A stretch of 64,000 nt of DNA from Rickettsia helvetica. Its GTDB lineage: Bacteria > Pseudomonadota > Alphaproteobacteria > Rickettsiales > Rickettsiaceae. Under the pieces are notes generated by a model. That model did no database searches. It was not told the DNA's origin and was given only the letters and a program-made list of their open reading frames with translations. The position numbers and the translations under genes were made by a program. Shown here piece by piece: positions 9,784 through 18,204 of the stretch. The stretch is taken from NCBI RefSeq assembly GCF_963970025.1, contig NZ_OZ018776.1:1116001-1180000 (forward strand), given 5' to 3'. Each line of letters begins with the position of its first letter. Within the stretch, counting starts at the first letter, position 1.

Positions 9784-10602
9784 ATGAACATCGGTAAATT
9801 TAAACTAATTGTTTTTGATAAAATAGATAGTACAAGCTCTGAGGCTATGAGAATTGCTAAGAGTAATAAAATTGATTCAAATTATGCAGTACTTGCTAAA
9901 TCTCAAACCAAGGGACGAGGAAGAAGCAGTAAAAACTGGCAATCTAGATCAGGTAACTTACATGTAAGTTTAGTAGTAAAGCCTGATAAAGAGCTAGAAT
10001 TATTACCGCAATTATCTTTTGTTGCAGCACTTGCCGTTTATGAGAGTATAGAATTGTTGACTATGTCATCCCGTGGCTTGACTATGGGATCTAGTAAATC
10101 AACAACTAATGATGCTGTAAGTTGTTTTCTGGATCCTGTGGTCAAGCCACGGGATGACAGTGTGAAACTCAAATGGCCCAATGATGTTTTGGTGAACGGT
10201 CGAAAAATTGCCGGTATACTGCTTGAATCCGTTAAAGTAGAAAATAATTATTACCTTATTCTCGGTATAGGGATTAATATTACCTATCACCCTGATAATA
10301 TAGATCAGCCTACTACTAGCTTAATAAGCGAAAATCTACCGACTATAGAACCGCAAGCTTTACTTAAGATATTAATAGAAAATTTTGAAAAATATTATCA
10401 AATTTGGCATGCTCAAGGTTTTTCTTTTATTAGAAAAAAATGGTTAGCACATGCTTATAAGTTACATGAGAATATTAGCGTTAAACATCAAAATGAACTC
10501 ATAACCGGTTTTTTTAAAAAAATCGATAATACTGGAAGAATAATATTGCAACTACCTTCCAAAAAAATAATCTCTTTTTCCACTGTCGAACTTTTCTTTT
10601 AG
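9784..10602 (+). CDS. birA: Biotin-protein ligase, with an in-frame RPE insertion
   Basis: Transfers biotin from biotinyl-AMP to carrier proteins such as acetyl- or propionyl-CoA carboxylase. 272 residues, lacking the N-terminal DNA-binding domain, so it is the monofunctional type. The adenylate loop GRGRSSKNWQS, the KWPNDVLVNGRKIAGILLE block and a short C-terminal SH3-like domain are intact. Between YESIEL and LKWPND an extra stretch of about 32-36 residues is encoded by an RPE (10,064-10,158). The reading frame is kept, so the enzyme is probably active with the extra loop at a surface position. Confidence 0.93.
   Translation: MNIGKFKLIVFDKIDSTSSEAMRIAKSNKIDSNYAVLAKSQTKGRGRSSKNWQSRSGNLHVSLVVKPDKELELLPQLSFVAALAVYESIELLTMSSRGLTMGSSKSTTNDAVSCFLDPVVKPRDDSVKLKWPNDVLVNGRKIAGILLESVKVENNYYLILGIGINITYHPDNIDQPTTSLISENLPTIEPQALLKILIENFEKYYQIWHAQGFSFIRKKWLAHAYKLHENISVKHQNELITGFFKKIDNTGRIILQLPSKKIISFSTVELFF
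10064..10158. repeat. RPE inserted in frame in birA
   Basis: Inverted ends GTCATCCCGTGGCTTGAC and GTCAAGCCACGGGATGAC frame about 95 bases. It adds a peptide beginning TMSSRGLTMGSS and ending DPVVKPRDDS to BirA. The same arms occur in intergenic RPEs of the window. Confidence 0.92.
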
Positions 10603-10684
10603 CAAAAATATTACTAAATTTAAATTATAGATTTAATTTTTGTTAACTTCTACTTAAGCTCCAATTTAACAAGGTAATAGATAT

Positions 10685-11213
10685 ATGCCCCAAGAGAATA
10701 ACAGCCCAAGTTATGTGTCTCAAGCATTTTGTAAAAATGCTTCTAAACAATTAAAAGAATTTAAAAATCTTTCTTATGACAATATTTGTACTTTAACACA
10801 AGATTTCTTAAAAATTGAAAAAGCTTTTAAATGTGCCTTATTTATGTGAAGGATTAGGATTAGTAGAACTATATGACGAAGTAATAAAAAAAATACCTGA
10901 TTATGAACTTCAAAATATAAATATAATACAATTTAGAGATATTATGGTCTTAGTCGGAAGAGAACTTAAGAATGAAAAATGTATAAAAACTTCCTTATTG
11001 TCAATAGATATTGATGAAAAATTTCTCAAACCAAGTGTTATTGCTCATATAAAAGCTATTGAAATATGTCAAAAGCAAAATAGTAAAAATCCTTTCGCAA
11101 TTAATAAGAATAAAATTATTGACAATTTTAATTTCACTCTTGATAGCCTCTGTATATCTATAACAATAGACTATTCAGAGCTTATATCCTCAATAAACTA
11201 TAGACGAAGATGA
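10685..11213 (+). pseudogene. Frameshifted unknown gene
   Basis: The ATG at 10685 (MPQENNSPSYVSQAF) opens a frame that stops at about 10849, while an overlapping frame from 10815 runs on to 11213 through KKLLNVPYLCEGLGLVELYDE. The two join smoothly near FLKIEK/KKLLNVP, so one gene of about 175 codons has been split. I do not recognise the family. Base use is like its neighbours. It is the first of three broken reading frames in a row up to 12,300. Confidence 0.55.
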
Positions 11214-11270
11214 GATTAAAATAATAACCTCAGAATATAGTTTGTGTAATATCTTATAGGGATATGGATT

Positions 11271-11903
11271 ATGAAACAAACTACTATTATGACTCAAAAA
11301 TTTATACAACTAACTCCTGAATATTGATATGAAAAAGGTAAAAAATCTCATCAAGAGGCTTTACTGGAAGAAGAGATTTCTAAGCAACAAGAAAAATATA
11401 TAGATACCATGTTATATTTTCAAGGTGCTATGTTTTTAGGAAGCAATGATGCTTGTGCATATTTATCAGAATTTTATAAAAATGGAAATCACCTTGGAAT
11501 TAATAATGAACAACTAAGTAATTTAATAAAAATTGTAATTAATATAGGAAAATTTTTATATCATAGCAAGTTAACAAATTCTATATGTTTAAAAGATTTT
11601 GGAATATCTGATTACTCTGAACTTAAGGAGCTAGCTATAATAGAAAATGGATATATGAATGCAGTATAGGGAGAATGGCATAAAATTCCCGTTCCTGAAT
11701 ATTTGATCCTGACTAACTTAAAAACAATTATAAAAGAGTTTAATGACACCTTACCATTTGAATACCAATTAGTTACTGACAAAAGCGTTTTTGAATGTAA
11801 AGAAGAAATAAACGAATTTACTGTATTGGGTAGCAATAAAGATAAGCATAAATCTATAATTCAAAAAACCCCAAGAAATGGAAGAAATAATAAAGCCTAC
11901 TAA
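11271..11903 (+). pseudogene. Broken unknown gene with several stops
   Basis: ATG at 11271 follows AGGGAT. The frame MKQTTIMTQKFIQLTPEY meets a TGA near 11326, then continues as YEKGKKSHQEALLEEEISK and QGAMFLGSNDACAYLSEF to a stop at 11669, and again to 11903. The segment SNDACAYLSEFYKNG resembles ENAAWHLAQFYYNGW at about 12,240, so this and the next fragment may be paralogues with a helical, Sel1-like repeat feel. Function unknown. Confidence 0.5.
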
Positions 11904-12031
11904 AGCCCAATCTCAACCTATAACTCTAGAACCCAATAGAAGAATATAGAGAGTATGTTAAGAATGATGATTACTGGCTAACCGGAGCAGAAAACTGCAC
12001 CATATCTTAAAAAAATAAAGGGATAAAAATA

Positions 12032-12299
12032 ATGATGATAAATGAAACTAGAAAAACAGAAAATATATTACTTACTTCTTTAGAAATATTATAAGAAGCA
12101 TTAAAATACTATTCTGAGAATATTACAATGCCTCTACCAACTCAGGAAAAAGTCCATCAGAAATAACAGAAAATAACCGAGATATTATAATTGGAATATA
12201 CCAAAAATTAAAAGAAGCTCTTTTTTGCAGTCAAGAAAATGCAGCGTGGCATTTAGCTCAGTTTTATTATAATGGCTGGTTAGTTAAAGAAAATTATAC
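12032..12299 (+). pseudogene. Fragment related to the preceding broken gene
   Basis: An ATG at 12032 behind AAAGGGA starts MMINETRKTENILLTSLEIL and stops at once; later frames read DIIIGIYQKLKEALFCSQEN and AAWHLAQFYYNGWLVKEN. It appears to run straight into the capsid remnant, so the exact join is uncertain. Confidence 0.4.
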
Positions 12300-12801
12300 T
12301 GAAGGAGATTTTTTTCTCGAAATAGGACAAAAACTTCATTCTATTAAAGGTATTTTATCGCCTCATCATGATAAAATTGAGAAAATTAAAATGGGTAATA
12401 AAATTACTGCTGAGGGATTGCTTGATTTTATAAACTCGCTTAAGGAAGAATATTTAGCAAATGCAACTTTGCTAATGAACCGTATTACCTTATCGGAAGT
12501 ACAAAAACTTAAAGATAATCAAGGGCGTTTTATTTGGTAATAATCTCTTTCGGATTCTTTTAAGCAAACTATATTCGGAGTACCGGTAGTTTATAGCTCC
12601 GATATGCCTACTATGGATAAGAAAGGAAATGCTATAGCAATAGGTGATTTTAAAACAGGCTATAAAATAGTAGATAGAAGCGGTATTAATATAATGCGTG
12701 ATCCTTATACCGAAAAGCCTTTTGTTAAATTTTATGCCGTAAAAAGAGCAGGGGGCGATGTGATGAACCAAGAAGCTATTAAGATTGAGGTGTTTGGTTA
12801 G
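12300..12801 (+). pseudogene. HK97-type major capsid protein, C-terminal remnant (GTA gp5-like)
   Basis: One frame reads KITAEGLLDFINSLKEEY, then LMNRITLSEVQKLKDNQGRF, IFGVPVVYSSDMP, AIAIGDFKTGYKIVDRSG and INIMRDPYTEKPFVKFYAVK to a stop at 12801. This is the C-terminal third of HK97-fold capsid proteins of the gene transfer agent type. Two adjacent TAA codons at 12538-12543 interrupt the frame exactly where a glutamine pair would be expected. The N-terminal part is missing or unrecognisable. Followed by the connector and head-tail genes in phage order. Confidence 0.82.
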
Positions 12802-12808
12802 AGACTGT

Positions 12809-12886
12809 GTCATCCTGCGACTTGATCGCGGGATCCAGTCTTTTTTAATTTTTCTAGATGCCGTGGTCAAGCCACGGCATAACACC
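12809..12886. repeat. RPE between capsid remnant and connector gene
   Basis: Begins GTCATCCTGCGACTTGATCG and ends CGTGGTCAAGCCACGGCATAAC, the two arms of the GTCATNCC...GGNATGAC family. It lengthens the open frame upstream of the connector gene without being part of it. Confidence 0.75.
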
Positions 12887-12898
12887 GAGGGCTTAATT

Positions 12899-13420
12899 AT
12901 GTTCAAAAAAAACAATTTTCAAATCATAAAAATATTTCCACAAGAAGTGCGGAGTTTAGAGCAGATAAAAAATTATATGCGGGTGGAGGCAATTTATGAT
13001 GATGATTTAATAGTCGGATTAATTGATGCTGCAATCACAGTAGCAGAGAATTTTACTAAGCTAAATTTTATATCAAAACAAATTAAATTTATTTGTAATA
13101 TCTCAGGAAAAGGGAAGTTTTCATTAAAATATAACCCATTACTAAAAATAAAGAAAAAATTTAAAGACCAAGAAAATGATTTAGCGGCAGATGATTATGT
13201 GATTGAGCAGAATATTTTAACTCTACATAAAGCATTAAGTAATGAAGAGCTGACGGTAAAATATATAAGCGGTTATGATAAAAACAATATTCCGCATGCT
13301 ATAAAACACGGAATAATGCTACATATAGCCGAGATGTATGATCGTCAAGCTATGAATTGTATCGGTCTTTCAAAAGAGGTAAAAAATTTATACCTACCTT
13401 ATAGAAATATACAAATTTAG
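12899..13420 (+). CDS. Phage/GTA head-tail connector protein (gp6-like)
   Basis: 173 residues from the ATG at 12899; the open frame extends upstream to 12785 only through the RPE, so that extension is rejected. The N-terminal MRVEAIYDDDLIVGLIDAA and later AAITVAENFTKL match the gp6-type connector (DNA-packaging, phiE125 gp8) family, in which a four-helix core begins with a short repeat of this kind. The C-terminal HAIKHGIMLHIAEMYDRQ completes the fold. Intact frame, but its neighbours are broken, so function in a particle is unlikely. Confidence 0.75.
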   Translation: MFKKNNFQIIKIFPQEVRSLEQIKNYMRVEAIYDDDLIVGLIDAAITVAENFTKLNFISKQIKFICNISGKGKFSLKYNPLLKIKKKFKDQENDLAADDYVIEQNILTLHKALSNEELTVKYISGYDKNNIPHAIKHGIMLHIAEMYDRQAMNCIGLSKEVKNLYLPYRNIQI

Positions 13421-13446
13421 GAAATATGGCATTTATTATTATTCAA

Positions 13447-13547
13447 TGTCATACCGTGGCTTGACCACGGTATCCATAAAACAATTAAAAATACTAACAT
13501 TGTTAGTATTTTTAACTGGATCCCGCGATCAAATCGTAGGATGATAA
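13447..13547. repeat. Complete RPE of the GTCATACCGTGG family
   Basis: Left arm TGTCATACCGTGGCTTGACC, a central AATACTAACA-TTGTTAGTATT hairpin, and right arm CTGGATCCCGCGATC...GGATGATA. It is a near-complete copy of the form also seen at 18,020, 27,425 and 59,598. Confidence 0.85.
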
Positions 13548-13621
13548 CTGAAAAACCGAGCCATGCAATAACGCCTACAAGCTCGCAGGATGACACCTTA
13601 CTTAATTTAAAAGGTAATAAA

Positions 13622-13960
13622 ATGACAAAAATAATCGTGAAAAATTTTCAGCATCAAATTAAATTTTTAGAAAATATAGCAGGGGAGGGAATGGAGGAGG
13701 ATAGATGGGTAGAGAAATTGACGAGCTATGCCGAAATCAAACCATTATGTGATAGTAAATTTCTTGCTTTAGAAAATATAAGTTTCGGACATATAATAAC
13801 GGAAGGATATTTTTTATTTAGAATAAGATTTATTAAAAATATCACTACTAAAATGCGTATTTTATTTAAAGAGCGAGAATTTGAAATTAAACGAATTATT
13901 AATGTCGAAGAAAAAAGCAAATTTTTAAATATAATAGCGTTGGAAATATATGTATCATGA
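13622..13960 (+). CDS. Phage/GTA head-tail adaptor protein (gp7-like)
   Basis: 112 residues from ATG 13622, preceded by AAAGG; upstream in-frame codons come from an RPE and are not counted. The pattern of a short beta-rich protein with WVEKLTSYAEIKPL, then a strand pair around FRIRFIKNITTKMRILFKER and the I-N-V-E ending, is that of SPP1-type head-tail adaptors (GTA gp7). Position right after the gp6-like gene supports this. The sequence is strongly diverged, so the call rests partly on context. Confidence 0.65.
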   Translation: MTKIIVKNFQHQIKFLENIAGEGMEEDRWVEKLTSYAEIKPLCDSKFLALENISFGHIITEGYFLFRIRFIKNITTKMRILFKEREFEIKRIINVEEKSKFLNIIALEIYVS

Positions 13961-13994
13961 TTTTATTCTTTTTGAATAACAACGCAGGTATTCT

Positions 13995-14569
13995 ATGAAT
14001 TTTCACGATATATGCATGCCGGAATTTATTGAAAGTTTTGCGGTTGGGAAGCCAGAATTTTCTACTTTTCACGCTATAACTAAATCAGGTAGAGAAGCAA
14101 GACATTTAGATCGCAACTATGGCTGTCAGAAATATTTAATCAAAAATGCAAGGTTAAGCAGTACGGAATTTGAGCAATTTAATAGCTTTTTTAAAGCAAG
14201 ACGTGGCAGTAATTTTGCTTTTAGGTTTTTAGGGATTATGCAGATTATAAAGGACTAAAGGGGACGGTAATTTAAATAAATTTCAGCTAAGGAAATAGCG
14301 ATCCTATTGCTCCTTACGAACGAGTTATCACTAAACCGGTTAATAATAGTGTAATTCTATATATTAATAATGTAAGAGCTATGGGCATTGTAGATTACAA
14401 CGATGGTATAGTGACCTTACCAATTCCCTTAGGTCAAGATGCAATTTTAACTGCTGATTTTACTTTTGATGTAGCTGTTAGATTTAGTATAGATAGTTTT
14501 GAATATTCTTATTGTAACGACGGTTCTATAGAATTATCTGACATAGAGTTAGTAGAGGTAGTTATATGA
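13995..14569 (+). pseudogene. Phage DUF2460 protein (GTA gp12-like), frameshifted
   Basis: ATG 13995 begins MNFHDICMPEFIESFAVGKP, then RSGREARHLDRN-like text and FFKARRGSNFAFRF, after which the frame changes (DYADYKG follows in a different frame). The C-terminal half is open again from 14381, with NDGIVTLPIPLGQ and TADFTFDVAVRF. These are the signature pieces of the DUF2460 family, the tail protein gp12 of gene transfer agents. At least two frame disruptions. Ends directly before the DUF2163 remnant as in GTA clusters. Confidence 0.8.
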
Positions 14570-15349
14570 AGTATTGCCCTTGAAGAAGTAATTACAAAGC
14601 TCACAAATTTTGTTTATTGTTTTCAAATTAAGCTAGCTAGCGGTGAGGAATTAAACTTAACAAATAGCGATCATGCTATAAAAAGTGAAAAGAAAAGTTT
14701 TTTTACCGAATTCCGGTTTAGATTTAAAAGAAGCGGAATTTAACGATTCCGCACAAAACCATATAATCATTGAAGGTATTTTTGAGGAAAACGGCATTAC
14801 GACGGCAATGGATTTAAATAATGCTATTGTTAAAATAATAATATATACTGACAAGGTTTTTGAGCATTTCGTTACATATTATTGCACTTTATATATAAAA
14901 TACGATTTAAACTTTAAAATGCATTTAAAACCCGAAACGGTAAAATATAATCAGACTGTAATTAATCGATATAGCAAAACATGTAGAGCAGTTTTCGGAG
15001 ATAGTAAATGTAAAATAGATAAAGCTTTTTTATATAGCGGCATATATAAGGTTAAAGAAATGCTCAAGGAAAGTTTAAAAATACTAGATTTAGATAAAGA
15101 AAACAGCTATTATAACGGCGGTCAAATTATATTCGGCGAAAGTCATTTTAACAGTAAAGTTCTAAGCAATTTCATGATTTGATTATATTAGAGGATATTA
15201 TACCAGATTATGCTAAAGATGCCGAGGAAGTAAAAATTACTGCCAGATGTGATAAAAATTTTATAACCTGTTGTAATAAATTTAATAATGCTATAAATTT
15301 TAGGGGCGAACCGCTAATACCAAAAAAAGATTTTATAAATTTAGTATAA
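14570..15349 (+). pseudogene. Phage DUF2163 / BR0599-type protein (GTA gp13-like), frameshifted
   Basis: The N-terminal part ALEEVITKLTNFVYCFQIKL lies in one frame from 14575 but has no start codon. The middle (FLPNSGLDLKEAEFNDSAQN to GDSKCKID and beyond) lies in the frame 14685-15182. The end (AEEVKITARCDKNFITCCNK, NAINFRGEPLIPKKDF) is in a third frame to 15349. The TCRAVFGDSKCKID and CDKNF...FRGEP motifs identify the family, the tail-hub assembly protein gp13 of gene transfer agents. Two frameshifts and a lost start. Confidence 0.85.
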
Positions 15350-15352
15350 TCA

Positions 15353-15526
15353 ATGAAACAAAGTTTTATAAAACTAGTATATGCAGAGTTAAAGAATATA
15401 ATAAATATGAAAAGCTCCAAACAACAGCAAAAAAAAGAAACGCAATTAATTGATTATTTTAAAATAGTTGAAAGTAATATATTATATACATTTCAAAAAA
15501 TGAAAAAGGAATATGAAAGAGACTAA
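15353..15526 (+). CDS. Small Lys-rich protein, 57 residues
   Basis: ATG 15353 opens MKQSFIKLVYAELKNIINMK and continues as a charged, probably helical chain to MKKEYERD. It overlaps the start of the DUF2335 gene by 14 bases in a different frame, which suggests translational coupling and supports expression. No family recognised; it may be the last scrap of the phage cluster or a partner of the DUF2335 protein. Confidence 0.4.
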   Translation: MKQSFIKLVYAELKNIINMKSSKQQQKKETQLIDYFKIVESNILYTFQKMKKEYERD

Positions 15527-15833
15527 ACGTTTTTTTAACAAAAATAATAGATTAAATAAAGGTTATGCTACGACTTTTAGTATAAACGAGCCTGATAATA
15601 ATTTTTACCGTAAAAAATTTGAACATATATTACCGCCAATTGATTTAATCAGTGAGTATGAGAGTATTTATCCCGGTACTTTACAGGAATTAATACATAT
15701 GGCACAAAAAGAACAAGCTCATAAGCATGCTGTAGACCTAAAAAACTTGAAAATACAGGAAAGAGTCGCTAAATTAACACGAATCTGTTTATTAATATTT
15801 GGAATTTGCTTTGTAGTGTCAATTTTTTTTTAA
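15513..15833 (+). CDS. DUF2335 domain membrane protein
   Basis: 106 residues. The central part (PPIDLISEYESIYPGTLQEL, then IHMAQKEQAHKHAVDLKN) matches the DUF2335 pattern of a helical stretch with Ile-x-Glu-Tyr-x-x-x-x-Pro-Gly and HAxxMxxKEQxH. A hydrophobic C-terminus (ICLLIFGICFVVSIFF) gives a membrane anchor; it is shorter than usual members, which have two helices. Function of the family is unknown; it often travels with phage or mobile DNA, which fits the location. Confidence 0.75.
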   Translation: MKETKRFFNKNNRLNKGYATTFSINEPDNNFYRKKFEHILPPIDLISEYESIYPGTLQELIHMAQKEQAHKHAVDLKNLKIQERVAKLTRICLLIFGICFVVSIFF

Positions 15834-15942
15834 AACTTTCTCAATCAAATTAAAGATAAAATATTTTATTTACTTGTAATTTTAAATAAAATAAGTTAAA
15901 TGCAATATATATTTATTTATAAACATAATACGGAGAAATTTT

Positions 15943-16467
15943 ATTTCTAAAAATAATTTTCCTAAGGCTAATAGAGAAATCAGAGCTAGAGAAGTTCGTC
16001 TAGTAGGCGAAAACGGTGGAATGCACGGCGTCGTAAATATTAGAGAAGCATTAGATATGGCGGAAAGAGCCGGTCTTGACTTAGTCGAGATATCACCAAA
16101 TGCTGTACCCCCTGTCTGTAAAATTCTAGATTTTGGTAAGTTTAAGTACGAAAGCAAAAAGCGTTTGCATGAAGTACGCAAAAAGCAAAAAATCGTCGTA
16201 CTTAAAGAGATGAAATTTAAACCTAATATTAGTATAGGTGATTTTGAAATTAAGCTAAGAAAAATAAAAGAATTTTTAAAAGACGGAGATAAAGTAAAAA
16301 TTTCTTTATGGTTTAAGGGGCGAGAGATTCTTCATAAAGAGGTAGGTCAAGAACTATTTAAACGTATAGAAGTAGGACTCGAAGGACTCGTTAAAATTGA
16401 TCAGTATGCTAAAATGGAAGGTAAGCAGATGATAATGATAGTTAGCCCTGATATTAAGGTGCAATAA
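15943..16467 (+). CDS. infC: Translation initiation factor IF-3, ATT start
   Basis: IF-3 binds the 30S subunit, keeps subunits apart and checks the start codon. The N-terminal domain (NREIRAREVRLVGENGGMHG) and C-terminal domain (VVLKEMKFKPNISIGDFEIK) are complete. The frame begins well upstream of the first ATG (16021); the only fitting start is ATT at 15943, seven bases after GGAG, giving 174 residues, the family length. An ATT start is characteristic of infC and lets IF-3 repress its own translation. That regulation is known in E. coli and inferred here. Confidence 0.93.
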   Translation: MSKNNFPKANREIRAREVRLVGENGGMHGVVNIREALDMAERAGLDLVEISPNAVPPVCKILDFGKFKYESKKRLHEVRKKQKIVVLKEMKFKPNISIGDFEIKLRKIKEFLKDGDKVKISLWFKGREILHKEVGQELFKRIEVGLEGLVKIDQYAKMEGKQMIMIVSPDIKVQ

Positions 16468-16515
16468 CGTCATTGCGAGCGTAGGCCTTGTTGCATGGCT
16501 CAAAAAACCTACTCG

Positions 16516-16636
16516 ATGTCATTCCCGCGAAAGCGGGAATCCAGAAAAAAGCGAAATTATTTGAGCTTTTAATCTGAAAAATTAAATACATTTGTGTCTT
16601 TTAGTTACTGGATTCCTGCGAAAGCAGGAATGACAT
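16516..16636. repeat. RPE with ATGTCATTCCCGCG / AGCAGGAATGACAT ends
   Basis: Left arm ATGTCATTCCCGCGAAAGCG and right arm CCTGCGAAAGCAGGAATGAC enclose about 65 bases; each arm is itself palindromic. Related to copies at 4084, 35,203, 46,801 and 62,805. Confidence 0.85.
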
Positions 16637-16729
16637 TGATCCAAGCAACAATGCCCTGTTTTCACGGGGATGACATTTTTCAAGTAAACCTACCACAACT
16701 AAAACAATAATAAAAACTAAAAACAGATT

Positions 16730-17968
16730 ATGCCGATTAAAATTTTAATGCCTGCTTTATCTCCAACTATGACGGAAGGAAATCTAGCTAGATGGTTAAA
16801 AAAAGAAGGGGACAAAGTTAATCCCGGGGAAGTAATTGCCGAAATTGAAACCGATAAAGCAACGATGGAAGTAGAAGCAGTAGACGAAGGTATACTTGCC
16901 AAAATAGTTATCCCACAAAATAGTCAAAATGTACCTGTTAACTCTTTAATTGCCGTGTTAAGTGAAGAGGGAGAAGAAAAAGCAGATATTGATGCGTTGA
17001 TTGCAAAAAATAATAGTGTATCACCGTCACCGAAAACAGATGCTAGTCTTCCGAAACCCCACGAAAATATAACTAATATAGAAGAACAGGTAGCAGTTAT
17101 AAAACATGATGCTAGTAAAATATTCGCTTCACCACTTGCAAAAAGACTTGCAAAAATGGGAAATATTAGGCTTGAGAACGTGAAAGGTAGCGGTCCACAC
17201 GGTAGAATAGTCAAACAAGATATCTTATCATATACTCCTAGCACTGTTCATAATAAAATAGTTAGTAGAAATCCTGAAGAATATCGTTTAGTACCAAATA
17301 ATAACATCCGCAAGATTATAGCCAAGCGTCTGCTTAAATCTAAACAAACAGTTCCACATTTTTATTTATCTATAGAATGTAATATCGATAAATTGTTAGA
17401 TATAAGAGAAGACATTAATAAATCTTTTCCTGAAGATAAATCAACAAGAATATCAGTTAATGATTTTATTATTTTAGCAGTAGCCAAAGCTTTACAAGAA
17501 GTGCCAAGTGCTAATGCTAGCTGGGGAGAAGATGCGATTAGATATTATAATAATGTTGATATTTCAGTAGCGGTAGCAATTGAAAATGGGCTTGTTACGC
17601 CGATAGTTAAAAATGCCAACCAAAAAAACATTATAGAGCTATCTCGTGAAATGAAAGAATTAATAAAGAAAGCAAAAGATAATAAATTAACCCCTGAAGA
17701 ATTTCAGGGCGGAGGGTTTACCATTTCTAACCTTGGTATGTACGGTATTAAGAATTTCAATGCTATAATTAATCCACCGCAAAGTTGTATAATGGGCATC
17801 GGTAGCAGCTCAAAACGTGCTATAGTCAAGAATGATCAAATAACTATAGCAACAATTATGGACGTAACTCTTTCTGCCGATCATCGAGTAGTAGACGGAG
17901 CAGTCGGTGCTGAGTTTTTAGCAGCATTTAAGAAGTTTATAGAGAGTCCCGCTTTGATGTTGTTATGA
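16730..17968 (+). CDS. pdhC: Pyruvate dehydrogenase E2, dihydrolipoamide acetyltransferase
   Basis: Core of the pyruvate dehydrogenase complex; accepts the acetyl group on lipoate and passes it to CoA. 412 residues. Single lipoyl domain with EIETDKATMEV and lipoyl Lys43; peripheral-subunit-binding domain ASPLAKRLAKMGNIR...GSGPHGRIVKQDI around residues 130-160; catalytic domain with TLSADHRVVDGA, catalytic His385 and Asp389. Intact. It stands apart from E1 genes and from lpdA (49,933), with RPEs on both sides, so it is likely transcribed alone. Confidence 0.97.
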   Translation: MPIKILMPALSPTMTEGNLARWLKKEGDKVNPGEVIAEIETDKATMEVEAVDEGILAKIVIPQNSQNVPVNSLIAVLSEEGEEKADIDALIAKNNSVSPSPKTDASLPKPHENITNIEEQVAVIKHDASKIFASPLAKRLAKMGNIRLENVKGSGPHGRIVKQDILSYTPSTVHNKIVSRNPEEYRLVPNNNIRKIIAKRLLKSKQTVPHFYLSIECNIDKLLDIREDINKSFPEDKSTRISVNDFIILAVAKALQEVPSANASWGEDAIRYYNNVDISVAVAIENGLVTPIVKNANQKNIIELSREMKELIKKAKDNKLTPEEFQGGGFTISNLGMYGIKNFNAIINPPQSCIMGIGSSSKRAIVKNDQITIATIMDVTLSADHRVVDGAVGAEFLAAFKKFIESPALMLL

Positions 17969-17973
17969 ACAAT

Positions 17974-18163
17974 GTCATTGCGAGGAGGCATTATTGCGTA
18001 GACCGGTAAAATCCACTATGTCACCCCGTGGCCTTGACCACGGGGTCCATAAAAACAATTTAAAATACTAATAATATTAGTATTTTAAGCTGGATCCCGC
18101 GATCAAGTCGCGGGATGAACAATAGAAAATCGATCCATGCAACAATGCCTCCTCGCAATGACG
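17974..18163. repeat. Nested RPEs: one family inserted in another
   Basis: Outer ends GTCATTGCGAGGAGGCATTA and ATGCCTCCTCGCAATGAC form one palindrome. Inside it, 18,020-18,118 is a complete element of the other family (GTCACCCCGTGGCCTTGACC ... GATCAAGTCGCGGGATGA) with its own central AATACTAATAATATTAGTATT hairpin. The second element must have inserted after the first. Confidence 0.88.
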
Positions 18164-18204
18164 ATAGTACTGTTATTCTCACCCATAAATAAATCACAAA
18201 TAAC

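Noticed and set aside
12490..12915. 141-codon minus-strand frame
   Set aside because: Lies opposite the phage capsid remnant and an RPE; capsid text on the plus strand explains the openness.
16924..17244. Open frame of 106 codons opposite pdhC
   Set aside because: Complementary to the lipoyl/linker region of a well-conserved gene; no ribosome-binding site or motif.
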